Shown one piece after another: positions 55,069 to 63,546 of a stretch of DNA of 64,000 nucleotides; the first letter of the stretch is position 1; every line of letters begins with the position of its first letter. The stretch comes from Gangjinia marincola. Lineage in GTDB: Bacteria; Bacteroidota; Bacteroidia; Flavobacteriales; Flavobacteriaceae. The position numbers and the translations under genes were made by a program. The stretch lies in the NCBI RefSeq assembly GCF_039523415.1, contig NZ_BAAAFG010000015.1:372001-436000 (forward strand). The letters run 5' to 3'. The notes below the pieces were generated by a model. It was not told where the DNA came from. It saw only the letters and a program-made list of their open reading frames with translations, and did no database searches.

Positions 55069-55534
55069 AAAAATACCGGTAATAAGCTTTCTGTTCTTAA
55101 TTTCCTGTACAGATATAGTAACAGATCATTTGAATAAAGGGCTATATGAATTAGAAAACTCCAGAGAAATTTATAAAAAAATCAATGATGAAGTAAGTGT
55201 TCAAAAAATTGGCTTCTTTAAGCTGGATGATAACTCATATCGCATTGCCATTATGTTAAATGATGATATTACTCCTGAGGTAATTAAAAAATATAGCTTT
55301 GGAATTCACTTAAAACTGGAGGGTGATCAGGCCAAATTTATGCCAGATGGGAAAAGTTATTTAAGTTGGGATTTTCAACCAGAGTTACACACATTTAACG
55401 ATCATAAATACATTATCAGAGAAGTAAATACTCCGGTTCGTTATATAAAAAAGATGAGACTTTTCTTATATAATAGGGGTAAATACAAAGAACGTTATGG
55501 AGATAATATTTTCATCACTAGAGTTAGCCTATAA
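55055..55534 (+). CDS. Small uncharacterised lipoprotein in the polysaccharide locus
   Basis: A 159-residue protein I do not recognise. It starts with GTG at 55055, 14 bases inside wecC, and begins with a basic n-region, then IPVISFLFLISCTD, a lipobox ending at Cys18. The mature part has LYELENSREIYKKINDE, a helix-like start, and mixed strands (YRIAIMLNDDITPEVIKKY, YLSWDFQPELHTF). A lipoprotein between sugar-nucleotide and flippase genes could be an envelope or export accessory, but nothing proves this. The next in-frame Met would remove the signal, which supports the GTG start. Confidence 0.7.
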   Translation: MATYKKIPVISFLFLISCTDIVTDHLNKGLYELENSREIYKKINDEVSVQKIGFFKLDDNSYRIAIMLNDDITPEVIKKYSFGIHLKLEGDQAKFMPDGKSYLSWDFQPELHTFNDHKYIIREVNTPVRYIKKMRLFLYNRGKYKERYGDNIFITRVSL

Positions 55535-55543
55535 AACTTATCC

Positions 55544-56827
55544 ATGCTGAACATTTCTGCAAACAGCAAAGAAATACTAGAAAAGGCAATTAAAGTTTTT
55601 TTTACCAGGGTAGTTGGCTATGGATTTGGATTTTTATTTACATGGATTGTAGCCAGTAAGTTTGGACCTACTATACAAGGCGGATTTGCTATAAGTTTAG
55701 TATTCTTATCAGTAGGAGTAATTATAGCAAAACTTGGAATTGACACTTCTTTAGTAAAGTGGATAGCATCATCTCGCAATTCCTCGCAAGAGAAACATAT
55801 TATACGTAAATCAGCTATTATTGCGATAATCAGTTCAATTTTGGTAGGAGCCCTAGTATTTTTTTTAGCTCCTTTGATAGCATATATGTATCAAATGCCA
55901 GATATCGTCGTAAATATTCGCTGGGCCGCATTAGGGATACCTGCAATATCGTTATTGGAGATTTGCGGAAGTATTTTTAAAGGAAAAAAAGAAACTACCC
56001 CATTTGGAGTTTACGTACACATACTCAAGTTTGCCTTTCCACTTTTCCTAATATGGATCTTATACCTAAAAGGATATGTAAACCTGCAAATTCCTACTCT
56101 GGCATATTCAATTGGGATTCTGGCTACCGGTTTCCTGGCTTTTACCCATCTTTTTTTTAGATATAAAAACATTTCCAGTACAAAAGTAGATCATCTTAGT
56201 ACGTCATTCATTTTAAGAGAATCTTATCCTATGATGATATCTTCATCCATCGTTATGCTTATGGGATGGAGCGACATATTTTTGTTGGGGTTTTTTAGTA
56301 GCAAGGAAACTATCGGCATTTATAGTACGGCAGTCAAACTTGCTGCGACAGTATCTTTTATATATAACGCTGTGGCAACAATAACAACACCTAAGATTGC
56401 AGAGTTCTATGCTAGAAATGATGAGACCCTATTGAATAATTCTGTATCCTTTGCATCCAGATTAATGATGATATGTGGTATTCCAGTCTTTCTTACGTTA
56501 ATGTTGTTTCCTGAATTTTTTTTAGGACTGTTTGGAGAAGAATATATTAAAGGTAGTCTTGTCCTTAGAATTTTAATTTTTGCTCAAATTACTAATGTAT
56601 TGACCGGACCTGTAGGGCCACTATTTCAAATGACTGGATTGCAGGTAAAATTGCAACAATTTATCTTATTATCTTTGATAATTAATATAGTATTAAGTCT
56701 CATTTTGGTTCAATCTTTTGGAGCGAAAGGTGTAGCATTCGCAAGCGGTGTAGGGATGATGGTTTGGAATATACTGGGAGCAGTGTATTTATATAGAAAA
56801 AAATCAATTAAGTCATGGATTCACTAA
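55544..56827 (+). CDS. Oligosaccharide flippase (Wzx-like, MOP superfamily)
   Basis: A 427-residue protein with about twelve hydrophobic segments. The N-terminal VVGYGFGFLFTWIVASKFGPT is typical of polysaccharide biosynthesis flippases. The MOP fold is seen throughout, with charged residues in the first and seventh helices. It should move undecaprenyl-linked repeat units from the cytoplasmic to the periplasmic side of the inner membrane. It lies 9 bases after the small lipoprotein and 19 bases before the polymerase. Confidence 0.88.
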   Translation: MLNISANSKEILEKAIKVFFTRVVGYGFGFLFTWIVASKFGPTIQGGFAISLVFLSVGVIIAKLGIDTSLVKWIASSRNSSQEKHIIRKSAIIAIISSILVGALVFFLAPLIAYMYQMPDIVVNIRWAALGIPAISLLEICGSIFKGKKETTPFGVYVHILKFAFPLFLIWILYLKGYVNLQIPTLAYSIGILATGFLAFTHLFFRYKNISSTKVDHLSTSFILRESYPMMISSSIVMLMGWSDIFLLGFFSSKETIGIYSTAVKLAATVSFIYNAVATITTPKIAEFYARNDETLLNNSVSFASRLMMICGIPVFLTLMLFPEFFLGLFGEEYIKGSLVLRILIFAQITNVLTGPVGPLFQMTGLQVKLQQFILLSLIINIVLSLILVQSFGAKGVAFASGVGMMVWNILGAVYLYRKKSIKSWIH

Positions 56828-56846
56828 TACCATAAGACGATTTAAA

Positions 56847-58067
56847 ATGAAGTGGATCAAATATGTAGCCCATCCGCACCTTTACCTAGTGTTCTTTTTA
56901 CTCATTAGTGCACTGGCATTTATTCCTAATGGATTAGGTTGGAGTGGACATTTAGTTGGTAACACAAGAGACTACTTTTGGTTATATGCGCTTTATGTGT
57001 TTTTCTACCTCGCAGGATATTATTGTTATCAAAAGAAACCTGTCATTCAGTCGCGGGAGGTAGAGAATAGTATGATAAGCTATTTTCAACTGGCTTTTGG
57101 AGTTAGCTTGTTTTTCTTCTTTGCAAAATTCATTTACATTGGCGATATCCCTTTATTTAGCTCAGATCCATATATCAGGACTAAACTGGGACGTTTAGGA
57201 GGATTTGTTGATTTTCCAACTAAAATGATGGCTCTTTTAGGGATCATTGCGTATTATTTCTTTTTAAAACAGAAAAAATTCATTTATCTACTACAATTTC
57301 TTTTATCAGTTAGTTTAAACCTGCTTTTTGCAGAAAGATCATTGCTGGTATTCACCGTACTTGGAGCAATTTTCCTATACGCTAATATGAAGAAAATAAG
57401 TCTGAAATTATTCAGACGAATTTTAGTCGGGATTGTCTTTGTTATATTTTTGATTGGCTGGGTACAGATAAAAAGACATGGAGGTAAAGAAAAACTAGAC
57501 CTTTCTGAAAAAAGATCAACCTTAGAAGTTGTTGCCTGGGTTGTCCATGGTGATCTAACAGGATCTCAAAAATTTGGTGCTGAAGTAGTAAATAATTTAG
57601 ATGGTAAAACACTTGCAGGTAGATATACGCTTGGAATTTATCTTTCGGTATTAATTCCCGGGTATAGCGACCATGGAGCGACATATTTGCAGAAAAATTT
57701 TAGTAGATCAAAAACAGCACGATCTGCTGCAATTCCTTATAGTTATTATATGGATTTTGGAATATTTAGCTTAATAATACCCTTTATAATAGGTTATATT
57801 TCAAGCATCCTGTATAGAAGATTTACTACGTTTAAATCACCCTTTTATGTGATATTATACATTGCCTTCTTTTTCAACTTACTCTGGAGTGTGCGTGCGG
57901 GTAACTTTCCTATAGATCCAAAGTTGATATATTTCTTATTGGTTTTACTGTTTATTTTTAACCCCCGTTTTAAGCTGAAATTAAACAATGAATCTGTTCA
58001 AGTAATTAGAGCAGTATTTATATGCACGTTGGTATTAAGCTCTGTCGCTTTAATAATTAGATGGTGA
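56847..58067 (+). CDS. O-antigen/capsule polymerase-like membrane protein (Wzy-like)
   Basis: A 406-residue integral membrane protein with roughly ten to eleven hydrophobic segments. A large periplasmic-type loop spans about 205-300 and contains GRYTLGIYLSVLIPGYSDHG and conserved arginines. The topology and position next to the flippase fit a Wzy polymerase or oligosaccharide-repeat-unit polymerase; sequence motifs in this group are poorly conserved, so the assignment is moderate. It would join repeat units in the periplasm. Its stop overlaps the glycosyltransferase start by 7 bases. Confidence 0.75.
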   Translation: MKWIKYVAHPHLYLVFFLLISALAFIPNGLGWSGHLVGNTRDYFWLYALYVFFYLAGYYCYQKKPVIQSREVENSMISYFQLAFGVSLFFFFAKFIYIGDIPLFSSDPYIRTKLGRLGGFVDFPTKMMALLGIIAYYFFLKQKKFIYLLQFLLSVSLNLLFAERSLLVFTVLGAIFLYANMKKISLKLFRRILVGIVFVIFLIGWVQIKRHGGKEKLDLSEKRSTLEVVAWVVHGDLTGSQKFGAEVVNNLDGKTLAGRYTLGIYLSVLIPGYSDHGATYLQKNFSRSKTARSAAIPYSYYMDFGIFSLIIPFIIGYISSILYRRFTTFKSPFYVILYIAFFFNLLWSVRAGNFPIDPKLIYFLLVLLFIFNPRFKLKLNNESVQVIRAVFICTLVLSSVALIIRW

Positions 58068-59125
58068 AACAGGATTTTGATAAAGTAGTATTTATAGGGC
58101 CCAACTATCATCGTAGAAGAGGAGGAATAGCTTCAGTGTTAAAAACATATGCAACCTTCATCGGGAAAGATTTTAATTTTTTTAGTTCTGCACTAGTTCA
58201 AAATAAGCACATTAACTTTTTGCTGCTGCCTTTTAGATTATTTCATTTTCTTATCTACCTCATTTGCTATTATCGCAGGATAGCTATAATTCATATACAT
58301 GGAGCTTCTTATGGTAGTTTTTATAGAAAATATATGTTTTTTCTCATAGTTAAACTTTTAAGAAAAAAAGTAGTCTATCATATTCATGGAGGTAAGTATC
58401 CCATTTTTTATCAAAACTCCGGTTTTTTGGTAAAGAATGCTGTCTCACATATGATTAATTCCTGCCACGGATTAATTGTTCTTTCTCAGGAGTGGAAAGA
58501 ATATTTTGAAAAGGAATTTTCAAATCAAAATATCTACATTCTCAATAATCCGATCATCAGAGGGACTCCGCGGCCTAAAAATTTCGATCAAAAGAAAAAC
58601 CTATTGTTCCTAGGAACAATAAATCAAGATAAGGGTATTTTTGATCTTATTCGGGCAATTGCACTATTAGAAAATGAAATAAAGGAAGATATACAGCTTA
58701 TTATTGGGGGTAGAGGCGAAGAAAAAAAACTTTTACAAGAAATAGAAGAACTTGGCGTATCAAAAATAGTTTCTTTTAAAGGATGGATTAATCATATGCA
58801 AAAATCTGATCTTTACCAGAAATCACATATAATGATTTTACCCTCCTATCATGAAGGTTTACCAATCTCATTACTTGAAGCGATGAACTATGAACTCCCA
58901 CTCATAGCGACACAAATTGGTGGCATACCTCAAATTCTTAAGCCGAGTTTTAATGGTATATTTATACGGCCGGGAGATGTGCATGCCATTAAAGAAGCAA
59001 TACTTAGTTACGTTAAGACGCCTAAAAAGATAATTGATCATGGTCATAACAGTAAACAATTGGTTGAGCCATACTACGTAGAAAATGTCTTAAACAAACT
59101 AAACAAAATTTACAGTAAAATTTAG
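58061..59125 (+). CDS. Glycosyltransferase family 4 protein
   Basis: A 354-residue GT-B-fold enzyme. VVFIGPNYHRRRGGIASVLKTY holds the N-terminal acceptor-domain glycines in adjoining motifs. NLLFLGTINQDKGIFDLIRA begins the donor domain, and ILPSYHEGLPISLLEAMNY is the EX7E-type donor-sugar motif. It transfers a sugar from an activated nucleotide donor to the growing glycan; donor and acceptor are unknown. It is the only clear glycosyltransferase inside the window, so others must lie beyond the right edge or elsewhere. Confidence 0.88.
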   Translation: MVKQDFDKVVFIGPNYHRRRGGIASVLKTYATFIGKDFNFFSSALVQNKHINFLLLPFRLFHFLIYLICYYRRIAIIHIHGASYGSFYRKYMFFLIVKLLRKKVVYHIHGGKYPIFYQNSGFLVKNAVSHMINSCHGLIVLSQEWKEYFEKEFSNQNIYILNNPIIRGTPRPKNFDQKKNLLFLGTINQDKGIFDLIRAIALLENEIKEDIQLIIGGRGEEKKLLQEIEELGVSKIVSFKGWINHMQKSDLYQKSHIMILPSYHEGLPISLLEAMNYELPLIATQIGGIPQILKPSFNGIFIRPGDVHAIKEAILSYVKTPKKIIDHGHNSKQLVEPYYVENVLNKLNKIYSKI

Positions 59126-59130
59126 GTAGA

Positions 59131-60381
59131 ATGAACTTTTTGAAAAGTTTCTTAGATGCTCATTTAAAATATGGCTTTTTATTTAAGAGGCGATTGAAAA
59201 AAGTCAATGACTACTATACTATTTCTAACGATAAATTAGAGCAACTAAAACAAGAAAAAATTAGAGCACATATTGAGAATGCCTACACTAATTCTTTGTT
59301 TTATAAAAAACTATATGATGATCACGGAGTAAACCTTAGTCAAATTCAAAATCAGGAGGACGTCAAGAATTTACCTCCAATAACAAAAGCAATTATAAAA
59401 GACCAAATTGACAAGTTATACATAGGCAATAGAATAAGACATACTAGTCATACCAGCGGAACTTCTGGCTCTCCTCTCAAGGTTTATTACGATCTGGATT
59501 GTGTGTTAAACGAGGCTGCTCATAATGAAGTATTTCGAAATAACGCCGGGCATCATTATGGACAGAAAGTAGTTTCCCTTAGAGGTGTTTTAGATAAAAG
59601 TAGGATGAAATACTTCGATAAGTTTTCAAATACATTATATCTCTCAAGCTATAACTTATCAAGTGAATACGCTAAGTTTTATCTGGATGAAATTGAACGT
59701 TTCAAACCAAATGCTATTCTGGCATATCCCAGCTCCCTTGAAATCCTATCTAATTTTTGTCAATCTTTAAAAAGATCACTCAATGTACCTGTTGTATTTA
59801 CTTCTTCAGAAACCTTATACGATCATCAAAAAGAAAAGATTGAGAAAATGTTGAATACTAAAATTTTTGATCGTTATGGTAATGCAGAGCGAACAATCTC
59901 TTTAGTACAATTTAATCAAGAATTCTATGAAGAAGCTAAACTTTATAGTTACAATGAATATAAAGAAAATCATATCCTAACCACCAATTTAATAAATCCT
60001 GGATTTCCACTCATTAGATATAGGGTAGATGACCAAGTAGAAATTGTTTCAAAGAAACCTATCCGTATTCAAAAAATCATAGGTAGGGTGGACGATTATG
60101 TTGTTTTAAATGATGGAAGTAAGATAGGTAGGATGGACCACGTTTTTAAAGGAATAAATAACGTGAAATATGCCCAGATCATTCAGGACAAAAAAGCAGA
60201 ATTCGACGTTAACCTCGTCATTGAACAACAATTCAATAACACCGAAAAAGACAAAATTATCTATAATATTAAAAAAAGAATTGGGGATCAGGCTACCTTC
60301 AACATCAATTTCATACATGAAGATGAGCTGATAAAAACCTCTAGTAATAAATTTAAACTCGTTATCAGCCGTCTTGAATAA
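59131..60381 (+). CDS. PaaK/CapK-like AMP-forming adenylation protein
   Basis: A 416-residue protein related to phenylacetate-CoA ligases. The adenylation loop HTSGTSGSPLKVYYDL is at about residues 108-123, FTSSETLYDHQ and DRYGNAERT follow, and the C-terminal subdomain includes IIGRVDDYVVLNDG. CapK-type members are common in capsule loci, where they are thought to activate an acid for transfer to sugars. The substrate is unknown. The next gene overlaps it by 8 bases. Confidence 0.85.
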   Translation: MNFLKSFLDAHLKYGFLFKRRLKKVNDYYTISNDKLEQLKQEKIRAHIENAYTNSLFYKKLYDDHGVNLSQIQNQEDVKNLPPITKAIIKDQIDKLYIGNRIRHTSHTSGTSGSPLKVYYDLDCVLNEAAHNEVFRNNAGHHYGQKVVSLRGVLDKSRMKYFDKFSNTLYLSSYNLSSEYAKFYLDEIERFKPNAILAYPSSLEILSNFCQSLKRSLNVPVVFTSSETLYDHQKEKIEKMLNTKIFDRYGNAERTISLVQFNQEFYEEAKLYSYNEYKENHILTTNLINPGFPLIRYRVDDQVEIVSKKPIRIQKIIGRVDDYVVLNDGSKIGRMDHVFKGINNVKYAQIIQDKKAEFDVNLVIEQQFNNTEKDKIIYNIKKRIGDQATFNINFIHEDELIKTSSNKFKLVISRLE

Positions 60382-62287
60382 ATTACAATGGTATTATAAT
60401 CGATTAAAATTAATGAGCGTAAAAGAAGTATTCTTTTATCGCATCCCTCAATTTATACAACATCAATTTAAGGGACGTATACAATCCACCCGTCAACCAA
60501 AACTTCTCAAGCTTAATCCATCTCTTCACGCGGTAACCTATAGTGAGTCAGTGCTTAAAGAATTATTCGAGGGTAAAAATGATATGTCACAATATCTGTT
60601 GTTTGATCAATTAATAAATGTATACGAGGTTGATGATTGGAGAAAAGATTATCATAATAACATAAGTTCACCCATAAAATATTATAGTGAGGTTGATCGA
60701 CAAGATTTTGATGTTGTAGGAGATGTAAAAGTTGTTGCAGAGTTATCCAGAATGTACTTCTTGCCTTTCTTATCATTAAAAGCGATAGAAGAAAAGGATA
60801 AAAGGATGTTGAGTATAATTGATGGTATGATAACCAGTTGGGATGAACAAAATCCCTATTTATATTCTATACACTGGACTTCGGGGATTGAAGTAGCGAT
60901 ACGGGCTGTGAACTTAGTTTACTCACATCAAGCTTTAAAGGGCAGAGGTTTGATCTCCCTGTCATGCGATCAAACAATCTTACGCATTCTTTCAAACAGT
61001 TATATTTATCTAAAAAACCACCTTTCCCGTTACTCTTCTGCAAATAATCATCTCATGGCAGAAACGATGGGATTAGTGGTCTTATCATGTTATTTTGAAT
61101 TACCCCATAAAGAGAGAACTCGGTGGCAAAACCTGCTCTATGACCAGATCAATATTCAAATCAATAAGGATGGTGTTCATATGGAATTATGTACACATTA
61201 CCATGCAGAGATTTCTGAACAAATTCTGATAGCAATTGACTTTTTAAAACGCACTAAGATTAAGATACCTTCTTCAGTTTTAGAAAAAGTAGAATCATTG
61301 TTCAAGTTTACAAGTCACATAAGCTATGAAGGATTGAGTACTATATTTGGTGATAATGATGAAGGTGCTGTTATCCTTCCTTATTTCGACAAGAAATATT
61401 CAGTATACCAATCTCTATTAAAATCTTCTAATCATTTATTTTATAATAATTACTGTGTGGATGGAGAGGTTGATGCTAGAAATTATCTGATTTATGGAGA
61501 ATCACTCAACTCAATAAAGAGATATAATGAATTAAACGATACACTATTCAAAGATTCTGGATACCTGTTTCTCTACGATCAAGAGGAAAGAGCAAAACTC
61601 TCCTTTGATTGTGGTACAATTGGAGATTACATTTCTGCCGCTCATGGACATTCTGATATTTTTCATATTAATTTTAGCTTACGCGGAAAAGAATTTTTAG
61701 TTGATAGCGGCACCTATCAATATCATAAAAAATTTACACATTGGCGAAACTATTTTAAGGGAATTTCAGCACATAATACCATTTCTGTCAACAATAAAAA
61801 TCATGCCGTAAATAACGGAAGAATGAGTTGGATAAATCTTCCGGAAACAACGGTTCAAGAGTATACATCAAGTCAGGAGAAAGCCTTTTGCAGAGCAACA
61901 ACCAACGCATTTAGATCTCAATCTATTCAGCATGAAAGAGCCATATATTTCAATAGAATGGATAAAGAAATTCAAATTAGGGATGTTCTCATTAATTCAG
62001 ACAACAACAAAAAATCTAAAACGATTCATTATTTTTTGCATTTTCATCCAAATGTCATAATCCAAGAGGCAAACAAAAAAATTGTTCTTATAAATGAAAA
62101 TGAAAAAATAATATTACAAGGTAGTTGGCTCAACGAAGCTTCTATTAGCGAAGGAGAGAAGGATAATTTACAAGGTTGGTATTCTCCTCAATATAATGTA
62201 AAAGTTCAGGCAAAGACCTTAGTATACACCACCACTATAAAAAGTAAAGAAACAAGGTCCATTTCATTAAGGATTTCATATAAATGA
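60374..62287 (+). CDS. Heparinase II/III-like (alginate-lyase-type) protein
   Basis: A 637-residue protein starting with TTG at 60374 (NKLQWYYNRLKLMSVKEV, a usual beginning for this family). The N-terminal half is an alpha/alpha barrel with HWTSGIEVAIRAVNLVYSHQ and NNHLMAETMGLVVLSC. The C-terminal half is a beta sheet with AAHGHSDIFHINFSLRGKEF, DSGTYQYH and HNTISVNN, which carry the heparinase II/III-type motifs. Members eliminate uronic-acid polysaccharides. In synthesis loci they may trim or edit the product. No clear signal peptide is seen, so cellular location is open. It overlaps CapK by 8 bases. Confidence 0.85.
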   Translation: MNKLQWYYNRLKLMSVKEVFFYRIPQFIQHQFKGRIQSTRQPKLLKLNPSLHAVTYSESVLKELFEGKNDMSQYLLFDQLINVYEVDDWRKDYHNNISSPIKYYSEVDRQDFDVVGDVKVVAELSRMYFLPFLSLKAIEEKDKRMLSIIDGMITSWDEQNPYLYSIHWTSGIEVAIRAVNLVYSHQALKGRGLISLSCDQTILRILSNSYIYLKNHLSRYSSANNHLMAETMGLVVLSCYFELPHKERTRWQNLLYDQINIQINKDGVHMELCTHYHAEISEQILIAIDFLKRTKIKIPSSVLEKVESLFKFTSHISYEGLSTIFGDNDEGAVILPYFDKKYSVYQSLLKSSNHLFYNNYCVDGEVDARNYLIYGESLNSIKRYNELNDTLFKDSGYLFLYDQEERAKLSFDCGTIGDYISAAHGHSDIFHINFSLRGKEFLVDSGTYQYHKKFTHWRNYFKGISAHNTISVNNKNHAVNNGRMSWINLPETTVQEYTSSQEKAFCRATTNAFRSQSIQHERAIYFNRMDKEIQIRDVLINSDNNKKSKTIHYFLHFHPNVIIQEANKKIVLINENEKIILQGSWLNEASISEGEKDNLQGWYSPQYNVKVQAKTLVYTTTIKSKETRSISLRISYK

Positions 62288-63546
62288 AGTTAAGCAAAAT
62301 ATATATACGAAAATATACAATAGAAGAGAGTCTGATTTTCATGACAGCTTTGCTTTTACCGCTTCATAAGAATATAAGCACTTGGTTTCTTGTTGGCTCC
62401 GCAATTTATTGTTTCTATCTCTATACTAAAAGCAAGAGTGAATTTAAAATAAAAAATCTAGTCTGGTTAGGGATTATCCCTATGACCTTAATTGTAATAA
62501 AATTAGTAGGATTAATCAATGCCAGGGATATAAGTAAAGGAATTGAAGAAGTAGTGCGATATTTTCCATTTTTGTTATTACCGTTATCTATGGTTGTATT
62601 AGCGAAGCGCTCTGAACGATTAGATCAAATAATTTTTAAAGCGTTAGTATTAGGTTGTGTTATAGCTATAACGATCTGCTGGATCAATGCAATACAGGCT
62701 GTAGTAAGAAATAACGAACCTCTTTCAAACTTACTGGCGTGGAAACGTAGTAACATATACTTGACAAGAATATTAGATATTCATCCTCCCTATTTAGGAT
62801 TTATTATAATTATTGCAATTAGTTTTTTAGTGAAATACTACTTATTGGGTAAAAAGGCTAAAGAATTAGCGAACTCAAAGAGAATACTTATCTACGCAGT
62901 AATATTTTTCTTTATATTATTTCTATTTCATCTGGTTTCAAGAAATTCAATTATTTTATTGATCCTTTTAAGCATAGGATTTACACTTTTCTTTAAAAAG
63001 AAACGGTTCATTTTTATTAGTACAGCTGTAATTATGCTATTTGCCGCTGTAATTTACGTTCATCCCTCAAAATACTTACAGCGTAAATATGTGAAAATGC
63101 TTAATTTGACAGATGATGAATTAGGAGACAAGCGGTTCTCACGCCTTATCGCTTCATGGAATATTTTTCTAGAGCATCCAATTATTGGAGCAGGATCTAC
63201 AACAGATGATATTTTAAGACTTGAGCAGTATAATAAGATGGATGATCAAATAGCTTATGCTAAAAATCTTAATGCACATAACCAATATGCTGAATACTTA
63301 GCGAGTACAGGCCTAATAGGGCTTTCTATATTTATAACTGTGATAGTCGTTTTTTTAAGATATACGATCATTTCTCAACACTATTTTTATACCGTTTTGC
63401 TGTTGTCTTTCTTATTTAGTTGCCTTACAGAAAGTATGCTAGAGAGGGAGTTAGGTATTAAAATTTTTAGCTTAATCTTATCTTTGTGTGTTTATCATTA
63501 TATAAGAGACCAAAAACTTATTAATAAACCTCTTTTTGAAAAATAA
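62284..63546 (+). CDS. O-antigen ligase family membrane protein
   Basis: A 420-residue protein with about ten to twelve hydrophobic segments. The family pattern appears around residues 295-340, in the segments HPIIGAGSTTDDILRLEQYN and NAHNQYAEYLASTGLIGLS. The NAHNQY motif is typical of WaaL/Wzy_C proteins. It could ligate the finished glycan to an acceptor or polymerise it; both functions occur in this family. The start overlaps the stop of the heparinase gene (ATGA). Confidence 0.85.
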   Translation: MKLSKIYIRKYTIEESLIFMTALLLPLHKNISTWFLVGSAIYCFYLYTKSKSEFKIKNLVWLGIIPMTLIVIKLVGLINARDISKGIEEVVRYFPFLLLPLSMVVLAKRSERLDQIIFKALVLGCVIAITICWINAIQAVVRNNEPLSNLLAWKRSNIYLTRILDIHPPYLGFIIIIAISFLVKYYLLGKKAKELANSKRILIYAVIFFFILFLFHLVSRNSIILLILLSIGFTLFFKKKRFIFISTAVIMLFAAVIYVHPSKYLQRKYVKMLNLTDDELGDKRFSRLIASWNIFLEHPIIGAGSTTDDILRLEQYNKMDDQIAYAKNLNAHNQYAEYLASTGLIGLSIFITVIVVFLRYTIISQHYFYTVLLLSFLFSCLTESMLERELGIKIFSLILSLCVYHYIRDQKLINKPLFEK

